Of a stretch of DNA of 64,000 bases, positions 51,969-60,272 are shown piece after piece (position 1 is the first letter of the stretch; every line of letters begins with the position of its first letter). The notes under the pieces are model-generated. The model was not told the DNA's origin. It saw only the letters and a program-made list of their open reading frames with translations, and did not search any database. The position numbers were made by a program, and so were the translations under genes. The stretch is from an uncultured Reyranella sp. GTDB lineage: Bacteria; Pseudomonadota; Alphaproteobacteria; Reyranellales; Reyranellaceae. The DNA is taken from positions 124,001 to 188,000 of the forward strand of contig NZ_CAMFKM010000003.1 of assembly GCF_945957355.1 (NCBI RefSeq). The letters run 5' to 3'.

Positions 51969-52006
51969 GCCCGCCATGCTAGCAGGACGGCCGAAGGGAG
52001 ACAGTA

Positions 52007-52762
52007 TTGGCGAAGATGCGGCTGGACGTGGCGCTGGTCGAGCGCGGGCTCGTGGAAACACGGGCCGCCGCGCAACGGCTGGTCATGGCGGGGCTTGTCT
52101 TTTCGAACGATCGGCGGCTGGACAAGGCCGGGCAGGCGGTCGCTCCCGACATGCCGCTCGAAGTGCGCGGCCAGCTCCATCCCTATGTCTCGCGCGGCGG
52201 GCTCAAGCTCGAGAAGGCGCTGGACCATTTCGCGATCCCCGTGGCGGGACGGATCGCCCTCGACGTCGGCTCGTCGACCGGTGGCTTCACCGACTGCCTG
52301 CTGCAGCGCGGCGCCGCGAAGGTCTATGCCGTGGACGTCGGCACCAACCAGCTCGCCTGGAAGCTGCGCACCGACCCGCGCGTCGTCTCGATGGAGAAGA
52401 CCAACATCCGCGACGTGACGCACGCGGAAATTCCCGATCCCATCGACCTCATCGTCTGCGATGCCTCGTTCGTCGGCCTCCGGCTCGTCCTGCCGGCGGC
52501 GCTCGCGCTCGCGGCGCCGGGCGCGCATCTCGCAGCGCTTATCAAGCCGCAGTTCGAAGTGGGCAGGGGCCGCGTCGGCAAGGGTGGCATTGTCCGCGAG
52601 CCAGAGCTGCACGCGGAAGTCGTCGAGACGATTTCGTCCTGGCTGGACGAGCAACCCGGCTGGCACGTCCTCGGTGTGACGGAGAGCCCGATTACCGGCG
52701 CCGAAGGGAACAGGGAGTTCCTGATCGGCGGCCAATTCAGCGGCGCGCCAGCGTCACCCTGA
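52007..52762 (+). CDS. tlyA: TlyA family rRNA methyltransferase / haemolysin-like
   Basis: A 251-residue protein: an S4-like RNA-binding domain at 1-60 (RLDVALVERGLVETRAAAQR), then YVSRGGLKLEKAL and a SAM domain with LDVGSSTGGFTDCLL. TlyA-type enzymes put 2'-O-methyl groups on rRNA. The TTG start is preferred because AGGGAG lies 6-8 nt upstream; an ATG three codons later is possible. In many Alphaproteobacteria tlyA follows dxs directly; here 3 kb of opposite-strand genes separate them. The 3' end overlaps the convergent methyltransferase by 26 bp. Confidence 0.92.
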   Translation: MAKMRLDVALVERGLVETRAAAQRLVMAGLVFSNDRRLDKAGQAVAPDMPLEVRGQLHPYVSRGGLKLEKALDHFAIPVAGRIALDVGSSTGGFTDCLLQRGAAKVYAVDVGTNQLAWKLRTDPRVVSMEKTNIRDVTHAEIPDPIDLIVCDASFVGLRLVLPAALALAAPGAHLAALIKPQFEVGRGRVGKGGIVREPELHAEVVETISSWLDEQPGWHVLGVTESPITGAEGNREFLIGGQFSGAPASP

Positions 52763-53699
52763 ACTTGTTGTTGTCGGCCAGCGTCTCGAACGATGCGAAG
52801 TTCGCCTTCAGCAGCGGCTCGTAGGGCAGGCCGCGGTTGGCGACCATGTAGAAGCGGCCGCCGGGTTTCAGCGCGCGGACCGCGACGGCGATGAAGCCTT
52901 GGCCCAGGGCCGGTTCGGCGGCCCGGCCGGCATGGAAGGGCGGGTTGCAGACGATGGCGTCGTAGGTGGCGGGCGCTGCCTCATTGATCAGGTCGAGCCA
53001 GTGGAACGTCGCGCGCGGATCGGGGACGTTCGCACGGGCCGCTTCGACCGCGCGATGCTCGGCGTCGATGCCGTCGATCTTCGTGACGGCGGGACAATTG
53101 GCGAGAACATGCCGCGTGAGGAAGCCCCAGCCGCAGCCGAAATCGGCGACATGTCCCGCAATATCCCCGGGAAGATGCGCCGCGAGGAGGGCGGACCCGT
53201 CGTCGACATGATCCCAGGAGAAGACGCCGGGCTGGCTCAGCCACGACCCGTCGCCGACCGGCTGCAGGGTCGCGAGCTTCTGCCAATAGTCGGGCGGCGT
53301 GCGTTCGCCCTTCGTGAACCAGAAGACGCGACTGTGGAACTTGGAGAGCGTGTCGACGCCGCCGAAGGCCTTGCCGACATGCTTCTCGAGGCTCGCCGCC
53401 CCGTCATCGTTGGCGCCGGCACAAGCCAGCGTGCCGCCCGGCGCAAGCAGCGCCCAGCCGCGCGCGACGTTGGCGAAGTTCTCTTCCTTGTGCTTGGTCA
53501 GCAGCACCAGGCCGAGTTCGTGGCCACCCTTCTCCAATCTGGGCACAGCCTGCTTCAGACGGAGAAACGCCGGCCGGAACGACTGCTCCGCGTCGATCTC
53601 CGCAAAAGGCGGGTCCTCGGCGCGCAGGAAGAACGCCCGCCTTTCGGCGAGCGCTCCGGTATCGAAGGCGTGGGCGAGGGCGCGTGTCGCCTGGCTCAC
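52737..53699 (-). CDS. RsmC/RlmG-like class I methyltransferase
   Basis: A 320-residue two-domain methyltransferase. The N-terminal half is the degenerate domain (GHELGLVLLTKHKEENFANV), and the second half has DFGCGWGFLTRHVL for SAM, DAEHRAVEAARANV and CNPPFHAG, the NPPF motif of N2-guanine methylation. The probable target is a guanine in 16S or 23S rRNA. The GTG start overlaps the alcohol dehydrogenase stop (GTGA). Confidence 0.88.
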   Translation of the reverse strand: MSQATRALAHAFDTGALAERRAFFLRAEDPPFAEIDAEQSFRPAFLRLKQAVPRLEKGGHELGLVLLTKHKEENFANVARGWALLAPGGTLACAGANDDGAASLEKHVGKAFGGVDTLSKFHSRVFWFTKGERTPPDYWQKLATLQPVGDGSWLSQPGVFSWDHVDDGSALLAAHLPGDIAGHVADFGCGWGFLTRHVLANCPAVTKIDGIDAEHRAVEAARANVPDPRATFHWLDLINEAAPATYDAIVCNPPFHAGRAAEPALGQGFIAVAVRALKPGGRFYMVANRGLPYEPLLKANFASFETLADNNKFRVTLARR

Positions 53700-54748
53700 G
53701 GGACGAGGACGGCCCGCCCCATGATCAGGCCCTTGCGCAGTTCCTGCAGTGTCGTGTCGGCCTCGTCGAGCGTGCGCTTGATGACCGGCACCGGGGTCAC
53801 CTTGCCGGCGGTGACGAGATTCATCATCTCCTTCATCTCGCCCGGGCTGCCGGTGACGGAGCCCACGATCTGGCAGCCGGTGAAGGCGAACATCGGCATC
53901 GGCAGCGAGAAGGTGCCGCCGAACAGGCCGACGACGATCAGCCGGCCGCCGCGAGCCAGCGCCTTGACGCCGAACTGTGCGGTGCTCTCGGCGCCGACGA
54001 AGTCGATGGCCGCGCCCACGCCGGTGCCGCCGGTCAGTTCGAAGATCTTCTTGCGGGCGTCCTTGTCGCGCGGATCGATCGCGGCGACCGCGCCGTTGTC
54101 GAGCGCGAGCTTGCGCTTGTTCTCGTCGATGTCGGCGACGATCGGCGCATGCCCCAGCACCGACTGCGCGAACTTCACGCCCATCAGGCCGACGCCGCCG
54201 GCGCCGATCACCAGGATGGGCTTGCCGGCATCCTCGCCGACCGCCTTCTTCACGGCGCTGAAGGCGGTGATGCCGGAGCAGGCATAGAGGCAGGCCAGCT
54301 CGGTGGGGATGTTGCCGTAGGGATAGAGATACTTGGCGTCGGGGACGAGGACATGGTCGGCATAGCCGCCGTCCTTGTTGACGCCCAGCGCACGCGGGGC
54401 GGGGCAGAGATGCTCGCGGCCGTTGGTGCAGTACCAGCAGGTGCCGCAGCCGATCCACGGATAGACGACAGCCTTGTCACCGACCTTGGCGCCCTTGGCG
54501 TCGGGACCCAGTGCCACGACCTCGCCCACGATCTCGTGGCCCATGGTACGCGGCGGGTTCATCGTCTTCTGCGTCGACACCTTGTTGCCGCCGCCCATGT
54601 CGAAGAAGCCTTCCCACAGATGCACGTCGCTGTGGCAGACGCCGGCGGCCGTGACCTTGACCAGCACCTCGGCCCCCTGCGGCGCGGGATTGCTCTCCTC
54701 GACCTTCTGCAGCGGCTGGCCGAATTCGACGACCTTGTAGCTCTTCAT
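53696..54748 (-). CDS. Zinc-dependent alcohol dehydrogenase
   Basis: A 350-residue MDR enzyme. The catalytic zinc site starts with GVCHSDVHLWEG and MGHEIVGEV; the structural zinc has four Cys in GCGTCWYCTNGREHLC. The cofactor loop is VIGAGGVGLMGVKFAQ followed by DIDENK, indicating NAD. The ATG at 54748 begins MKSYKVVEFG. Its promoter region is shared with the transport/catabolic operon on the other strand, with a perfect palindrome between. Confidence 0.93.
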   Translation of the reverse strand: MKSYKVVEFGQPLQKVEESNPAPQGAEVLVKVTAAGVCHSDVHLWEGFFDMGGGNKVSTQKTMNPPRTMGHEIVGEVVALGPDAKGAKVGDKAVVYPWIGCGTCWYCTNGREHLCPAPRALGVNKDGGYADHVLVPDAKYLYPYGNIPTELACLYACSGITAFSAVKKAVGEDAGKPILVIGAGGVGLMGVKFAQSVLGHAPIVADIDENKRKLALDNGAVAAIDPRDKDARKKIFELTGGTGVGAAIDFVGAESTAQFGVKALARGGRLIVVGLFGGTFSLPMPMFAFTGCQIVGSVTGSPGEMKEMMNLVTAGKVTPVPVIKRTLDEADTTLQELRKGLIMGRAVLVP

Positions 54749-54850
54749 TGGGACTTCTCCGTTACGAAACGGGCCGGAGAATAGGCCGAAAGAAGCGCCG
54801 CGTCTGCGGCTTCGGCGCCGCGCCGAATCCGCCACTTCGCCACGGTTCAA

Positions 54851-54873
54851 TATTTTCGAAAGTTTCGAAAATA
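54851..54873. promoter_or_regulatory. Perfect 23-bp palindrome, probable operator
   Basis: The core TTTTCGAAAGTTTCGAAAA with further flanking A/T gives 11-bp perfect arms around a central G; it also reads as two tandem TTTCGAAA blocks. It lies 103 bp after the divergent dehydrogenase start and 78 bp before the first gene of the catabolic operon, in AT-rich DNA. The GntR/FCD regulator at 59480 is the most likely binder. Confidence 0.6.
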
Positions 54874-54951
54874 CGATTTACTTACGAGGATCGATCCGCC
54901 ACGATCGCTCTCAACGGCGCTCAAACAAATAAGCGTCGAAGGAGGAAACGG

Positions 54952-56172
54952 ATGCGCGAGCGGATGGGCTCATGGCGTCGTCGCCATGTCTTGGCTGGAT
55001 TGATGGGCACGACGGCAGTGCTCGCGGCCCCGGCGATCGTCCGGGCGGCGCCGTCCGGCAAGCCGGTGAGGGTGGGCGGCACGCTCTCGTTGACGGGGTT
55101 CCTGGCGCAGACCGCCGTCATCCACAAGATCGCCTCGGAGATCATGGTCGAGGAGATCAACAGCCGCGATGGCTTCCTCGGCCGACCGGTCGAGTATGTG
55201 CTGCTCGACGACCAGTCCAAGCCGGACGTGGCCCGCAGCCTCTACGAGAAGCTGATCACCGTCGACAAGGTCGACCTCATCCAGGGACCCTATGCCACGG
55301 CGCCGATCCTGGCGGCGATGGGCGTGGCCCAGCGCTACGGCAAGGTCATCATCCAGAGCAGCATGGGCATCCCCAAGCTGCAGACCTACGACATGGCTTT
55401 CCCGGCGACGCCGTTCGGGCCGGAGCCGGACAAGAGCTATCCCAACGTGATCCTGGACGCGATGGCCAGCCTGCCGACGCCGCCCAAGAGCATAGTGGTT
55501 TTGACCAGCAAGTTCCCCTCGGCGCAGTTCATGGCGCAGGGCATGAAGACCGAGGCCGAGAAGCGCGGCGTGAAGGTGTCGCTCTATCTCGAATACGAGG
55601 CCGGCAACCGCGACTTCGGCGCCATCGCTGCGCGCGTGAAGGAGGCCAATGCCGACTTCCTGTGGGTCGGATCGCTGGGCCTGGAAAGCAACCAGATCCT
55701 CGAAGCATTGCGCAAGCTCGACTACACGCCGAAGGGCAGCTTCCATCTCTACCCCGCGCCGGGGCCGTTGGCGCTGTCGCCCGACGGCAATCTCGCCTGG
55801 TCGTCGACCTTCCTCGAGCCGGATGAGCCGTTCATGAGCCGGCCCGGCGTTGCCAGGATCGCCGAGGCCTACAAGGCGCGCGCCACCAAGGCGAACCTGC
55901 CTTATCCGCACATCGATGCGCAGGCCGCGGGCATGGTCTCGGAGTGGCAGATCCTCGAGCAGGGCGTGAACGGCGCCAAGAGCCTGGAGGACAAGCAGAT
56001 CGCGGCCTTCCTCAAGAAGAACGTGGTCAACACGATCTACGGGCCGCTGAAGTTCGACGGCCTGTACAATCACGGTGCTCCGGCGCAGCTCATCCGGCAG
56101 GTGCAGAACAAGCAATGGAAGGTCGTCTGGCCCAGGGAGTTTGCGGCGCCGGGCGTGAAGCTGCTGCCGTAG
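54952..56172 (+). CDS. Branched-chain-amino-acid-type ABC transporter binding protein
   Basis: A 406-residue periplasmic receptor (LivK/AmiC-like). Twin-arginine type signal SWRRRHVLAGLMG with a cut after IVRAAP; mature domain begins VRVGGTLSLTGFLAQTAVIH and includes INSRDGFLGRPVEYVLLDDQ, then VDLIQGPYATAPILAAMGVA. A strong AAGGAGG ribosome site precedes the ATG. First gene of the operon. In such catabolic clusters Liv-type systems often carry aromatic acids or amides instead of amino acids. Confidence 0.92.
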   Translation: MRERMGSWRRRHVLAGLMGTTAVLAAPAIVRAAPSGKPVRVGGTLSLTGFLAQTAVIHKIASEIMVEEINSRDGFLGRPVEYVLLDDQSKPDVARSLYEKLITVDKVDLIQGPYATAPILAAMGVAQRYGKVIIQSSMGIPKLQTYDMAFPATPFGPEPDKSYPNVILDAMASLPTPPKSIVVLTSKFPSAQFMAQGMKTEAEKRGVKVSLYLEYEAGNRDFGAIAARVKEANADFLWVGSLGLESNQILEALRKLDYTPKGSFHLYPAPGPLALSPDGNLAWSSTFLEPDEPFMSRPGVARIAEAYKARATKANLPYPHIDAQAAGMVSEWQILEQGVNGAKSLEDKQIAAFLKKNVVNTIYGPLKFDGLYNHGAPAQLIRQVQNKQWKVVWPREFAAPGVKLLP

Positions 56173-56178
56173 TCACAG

Positions 56179-57030
56179 ATGCCAAGTGCCACGCTTCTCG
56201 GCCAGGCGCTGATCTCGGGCGTCCTGGCCGGCGGGATGTACGGGTTGCTGGCGCTGGGGCTCAGCCTCAGCTGGGGACTGCTGCGGCTGGTCAACCTCAG
56301 CCATTTCGCGCTGGCCTTCCTCGCGGCCTACCTGACCTACGAATTGGGCACGACCTATCACGTGGCGCCTTGGTGGTCGGTGCTGCTGATTGTGCCCGCG
56401 ATGTTCGCCATTGGTCTGGCGCAACACTGGGTCTTCGTCCGCTTCAAGGTGAACGAGCTGGGGTCGCTGCTGATCACCTTCAGTTTCGCCGTCATGCTCG
56501 AAGTCGGCATCCAGCTCTACTGGACCGCCGACTATCGCCGCTTCGAGACGCACTACTCGACTTTGTCGATCAAGGCGGGGCCGTTCTACATCCCGGTGCT
56601 CGAGCTGATCCTCTGCCTCGTCGCAGGCGTGCTGTCCTGGGGGACCTGGCTGTGGCTGCGCAAGACCTATGTCGGGAAGGCGCTGCGGGCGAGCGCCGAG
56701 GATGCCGACATCGCTGCCGCCTATGGCGTCGATCATCGCAGGCTCGCCTACCTGCTCTCGGGCATCGGTGCGGCCTATGCCGGCATCGCCGGCACCTTCA
56801 TCGCCCTGATCGCGACCCTGGCGCCGGCCCAGATCTGGGCCTGGCTGGGCGTCGTCTTTGCGGTGGTGATCATTGGCCGGCTGGGCAATCCGCTGGGCGC
56901 GCTGTTGGCCGGCCTGCTGATCGGCGCCAGCGAATCGATCGCCATGGCGGTGCTCAGCCCCGCCTGGGCGCCGGTCGTGTCCTTCTCGGTGCTGATCGCC
57001 ATCCTGCTGTGGGATCCGGAGTGGTCATGA
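56179..57030 (+). CDS. livH: ABC transporter permease, LivH type
   Basis: A 283-residue integral membrane protein with about 8 hydrophobic segments. LISGVLAGGMYGLLALGLSL near the N-terminus and GKALRASAEDADIAAAYGVD (the EAA-like cytoplasmic loop) are LivH marks; VIIGRLGNPLGALLAGLLIG closes it. It starts 6 bp after the receptor gene and overlaps the next gene as ATGA. Confidence 0.93.
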   Translation: MPSATLLGQALISGVLAGGMYGLLALGLSLSWGLLRLVNLSHFALAFLAAYLTYELGTTYHVAPWWSVLLIVPAMFAIGLAQHWVFVRFKVNELGSLLITFSFAVMLEVGIQLYWTADYRRFETHYSTLSIKAGPFYIPVLELILCLVAGVLSWGTWLWLRKTYVGKALRASAEDADIAAAYGVDHRRLAYLLSGIGAAYAGIAGTFIALIATLAPAQIWAWLGVVFAVVIIGRLGNPLGALLAGLLIGASESIAMAVLSPAWAPVVSFSVLIAILLWDPEWS

Positions 57031-58775
57031 CGGCCGGACAGACCCTTCCCAAGGCCGCCGCGGCGCTCGGCATCGTGGCTTTTGCAATCCTGCCGACCGC
57101 AGGCCTGCCGGCCTTCTACGATTCGTTCTTCTATCTCGTCTTCTTCTGGGTCTCGCTGTCGACGAGCTGGGCGCTGCTCTCGGGCTTCGCAGGCTATTTC
57201 AGCTTGGGCCATGCCGCCTTTTTCGGGGTCGGCATGTACACGACCGCGACGCTCACGACCAAGGCGGGTATGCCGTTCCTGGCCACGGTGCCGCTCGCCG
57301 CGGCGATGGCGGCGCTGCTGGGCGTTGGCATCGGCGTCGTTGTGTTCCGCATGAAGCGGCTGCGCGGCGAGCTGTTCGCGCTGCTGACGCTTGCGGTCAC
57401 CTTCGTGATCGCCACGATCATCCTCAACACGCCGATCGACGGCGGTGCCGGCGTGTTCATGAGCGCCGTACCACTGCCGCATCTGATGCCGACCCAGACC
57501 GGCACGATCTATATGCTGGGCTTCGCGATGTGCGTGCTGACGCTTGGCGTCGCCTGGTGGGTCGCTCATTCGCGGCTGGGCCTCGGCCTGTTCGCCATCC
57601 ACGACGACGAGGACGTGGCCGAAGCCAAGGGCGTGCCGACCTTCCGCTACAAGCTGATCGCCTTCGCGCTGTCGTCGGGCATCGCCGGTGCCGTGGGCGG
57701 CATCCACGCCATGTATGTCGGCTTCCTCACGGTGGGCGGCACGTTCGAACTCACCGTTCCGCTTTACGTGGTGCTGATGAGCGTGCTGGGCGGCTCGCGC
57801 AACTGGTTTGGCCCCGCCGTCGGTGCCACGATCATCACGACCCTACTCTACGCCTTCATCAGCGGCGGCGAGGCAATGGTGGGGCGCGCGATCGTCGCCC
57901 TGATCCTGATCCTGGCCATCCTCTGGCTGCCGGACGGCATCGTGCCGGCGGTCAAGACGTGGCTGAAGCGGCGGCGGCCCGCCGAGGCGAAACCACATGC
58001 TGCCGTGGTGCCGGTCGTGCCGGCCACGCCGCCCCGGATCGGCACGCGCAATATTCTGGAGGCGAGGGGGGCGGCGAAGCGGTTCGGCGGCCTGCAGGCG
58101 CTGGCGGGAGTCGATCTCGACGTGCGGGAGGGAGAAATCCTCGGCCTGGTCGGACCCAACGGCTCGGGCAAGACGACGCTGATCAACGTCATTTCCGGGT
58201 TCTATCCGCTGACCGGCGGTACGATCACGGTCGACGGGGCGGAGATCGGTCATCTGCCGGCGCATGAAATCGCGCGGCGTGGCGTGGCCCGCACCTATCA
58301 GATTCCGCGGCCCTTCACGAACATGACCGTGCTCGACAATGTGGCGATGGCCGCGACCTTCGGCGGGCCGCAGCGCACGGCGGCCGAGATCAGGGACGAG
58401 GCGCTGCACTGGATCGGCTTCACCGGCCTTGCCGGCAAGGAAGAGGCGTTGCCGGCCGAGCTGAACCTGCACGAGCGCAAGTTCCTGGAACTGGCGCGCG
58501 CCTTGGCGGCCAAGCCCAAGCTGCTGTTGCTCGACGAGGTCCTATCGGGGCTCAATCCAGCCGAGGTCGACAATGCCATCCGGCTCGTGCGCGCGATCCG
58601 GGCACAGGGCGCCACCATCGTGTTCGTCGAGCATCTCATGCGGGCCGTGGTCGAACTCTCCGACCGGGTCGCCGTCCTGAACGAGGGCAAGCTCTTCGCC
58701 CTGGGCGCCCCGCGCGAGGTCATGCGCGATCCTAGGGTCGTCAGCATCTATCTCGGCAAAGCCTATGCTGCTTGA
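57027..58775 (+). CDS. Fused ABC permease-ATPase (LivM-LivG)
   Basis: A 582-residue fusion. Residues 1-315 are LivM (GYFSLGHAAFFGVGMYTTAT, later RLGLGLFAIHDDEDVAEAKG and YVVLMSVLGG). A short Ala/Pro/Val linker leads to the LivG ATPase at about 335-582: Walker A GPNGSGKTTL near 377, Q-loop RTYQIPRPF, Walker B LLLLDEV near 500. The ABC signature is degenerate: LNLHERKFLELARAL in place of LSGGQ, as in some relatives. One chain thus supplies one permease and one nucleotide-binding half. Confidence 0.92.
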   Translation: MTAGQTLPKAAAALGIVAFAILPTAGLPAFYDSFFYLVFFWVSLSTSWALLSGFAGYFSLGHAAFFGVGMYTTATLTTKAGMPFLATVPLAAAMAALLGVGIGVVVFRMKRLRGELFALLTLAVTFVIATIILNTPIDGGAGVFMSAVPLPHLMPTQTGTIYMLGFAMCVLTLGVAWWVAHSRLGLGLFAIHDDEDVAEAKGVPTFRYKLIAFALSSGIAGAVGGIHAMYVGFLTVGGTFELTVPLYVVLMSVLGGSRNWFGPAVGATIITTLLYAFISGGEAMVGRAIVALILILAILWLPDGIVPAVKTWLKRRRPAEAKPHAAVVPVVPATPPRIGTRNILEARGAAKRFGGLQALAGVDLDVREGEILGLVGPNGSGKTTLINVISGFYPLTGGTITVDGAEIGHLPAHEIARRGVARTYQIPRPFTNMTVLDNVAMAATFGGPQRTAAEIRDEALHWIGFTGLAGKEEALPAELNLHERKFLELARALAAKPKLLLLDEVLSGLNPAEVDNAIRLVRAIRAQGATIVFVEHLMRAVVELSDRVAVLNEGKLFALGAPREVMRDPRVVSIYLGKAYAA

Positions 58776-59472
58776 AGTTCGCAACCTCCATGTCGGCTAT
58801 GGCGATGCGCCCGCGGTGTGGGACGTGTCGCTCGATGTCGATGCCGGCGAGATCGTCTCGGTGATCGGGCCCAACGGCGCGGGCAAGACGACCTTGATCA
58901 ATGCGATCGCCGGCATGTTGCGCTCCCGCCAAGGGGAGCTGCGCTTCGACAGCGCCGACATGAGGAAGGTTCGCGCCCACGGCTACTGCGGTCACGGCAT
59001 CGCGCTGGTGCCCGAGGGGCGGCGACTGTTCACCAAGATGACGGTCGAGGAGAACCTGGAGCTGGGCTGCTATCTGCCCGGTCCCCGCAACGCGCGGGCG
59101 CAGTCGCTGGAGCGGGTCTACGACCTGTTCCCGATTCTGCGGCAGAAGCGCAGCCAGCCGGCCGGCGAGCTGTCGGGCGGGCAGCAGCAGATGGTGGCGA
59201 TCGGCCGTGCCCTGATGGCACAGCCGCGCATCGTCCTATTCGACGAGCCGTCGCTTGGACTCGCACCGACCATCGTCGACGACATGTTCGACATCATCGT
59301 CCGGGTCCGTGACGAGGGCGCCGCGGTGCTGCTGGTCGAGCAGAACGTGGTGAAGGCCCTGAGCGTCGCCGACCGCGCCTACGTGCTGGAGCAGGGGCGC
59401 ATCGTGGCAACCGGACTGCCCGATGAGCTCATGAAGCAGCCTCACATTCGCGAAGCCTATCTGGGAGTTTGA
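58765..59472 (+). CDS. livF: ABC transporter ATP-binding protein, LivF type
   Basis: A 235-residue ATPase that starts 11 bp inside the previous gene. Walker A GPNGAGKTTLINAI, signature LSGGQQQMVAIGRAL (canonical, unlike the fused LivG), Walker B IVLFDEPSLGLAP and the LivF-type VEQNVVKALSVADRAYVLEQ. It completes the importer with LivH, the LivMG fusion and the binding protein. Confidence 0.94.
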   Translation: MLLEVRNLHVGYGDAPAVWDVSLDVDAGEIVSVIGPNGAGKTTLINAIAGMLRSRQGELRFDSADMRKVRAHGYCGHGIALVPEGRRLFTKMTVEENLELGCYLPGPRNARAQSLERVYDLFPILRQKRSQPAGELSGGQQQMVAIGRALMAQPRIVLFDEPSLGLAPTIVDDMFDIIVRVRDEGAAVLLVEQNVVKALSVADRAYVLEQGRIVATGLPDELMKQPHIREAYLGV

Positions 59473-59479
59473 AGCGATC

Positions 59480-60262
59480 ATGGCCAAGATCCTTCCCGCT
59501 GCTCCGTTCGAGGGCGCCAACGAGAACCTGGCGGCAACCACTGCGCCGCAGGATGTCAGCCGCGAGGATGCCGCGACCTTCGATGTCCTGCGCAAGATGC
59601 GCGAGGACATCCTCTGCTGCGTCCTGAAACCCGACCAGAAGTTGAAGTTCGGCGAGCTGCGCCAGCGCTACGACACCAGCGTCGGCACGTTGCGCGAGGC
59701 GCTGTCGCACCTCGTGTCGGAGGGGCTGGCGCGCACCGAAGCGGGGCGCGGCTTCCAGGTTTCGCCGATCTCGCTCGCCGACTTCCTCGATCTCTCCGAA
59801 CTGCGGGTCTATCTCGAGACCAAGACGCTGGCCGACGCGATCCGACACGGCACCGATGCCTGGGAAGCCGAGATCGTCAGCTCGTACTTCCTGCTGAGCA
59901 AACTCGGCGCCCCCAAGCAGGATGATTCTCTGTCGGTGAAGCAGGAGTGGGGCAAGCGCCACAAGCGCTATCACGACGCGCTGGTGGCGACCTGCCGCTC
60001 GCCCTGGTCGCTGCATTACCGCAGCGAGCTGTTCGACCAGGCGCGCCGCTACCACTGGCTGACCATGATCCACAGCCGGCTGCATCGCCGGAACGAGCAT
60101 CTCGAGATCCGCGACGCCGTGCTGGCGCGCGATTCCGATCTCGCTTGCTCCCTTATGGAGCAGCACATCCGTACCACGGTCGAGCAGGCGGTCGCCGACG
60201 TTCCGGGGTTGATCCGCGGCAATGCCCGTGTGCTGAAGCCCGGCAAGCGTCGAAAGAGCTAG
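59480..60262 (+). CDS. GntR-family regulator with FCD domain
   Basis: A 260-residue regulator. The winged HTH at about 30-90 reads LRKMREDILCCVLKPDQKLK and TSVGTLREALSHLVSEGLAR; the C-terminal FCD ligand domain contains LRVYLETKTLADAIRHGTDA, then WGKRHKRYHDALVATCRS and a final MEQHIRTTVEQAV with the metal-ligand His. It lies 7 bp after livF inside the operon and probably senses its substrate, binding the palindrome at 54851. Confidence 0.9.
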   Translation: MAKILPAAPFEGANENLAATTAPQDVSREDAATFDVLRKMREDILCCVLKPDQKLKFGELRQRYDTSVGTLREALSHLVSEGLARTEAGRGFQVSPISLADFLDLSELRVYLETKTLADAIRHGTDAWEAEIVSSYFLLSKLGAPKQDDSLSVKQEWGKRHKRYHDALVATCRSPWSLHYRSELFDQARRYHWLTMIHSRLHRRNEHLEIRDAVLARDSDLACSLMEQHIRTTVEQAVADVPGLIRGNARVLKPGKRRKS

Positions 60263-60272
60263 GGAGGGAAAT

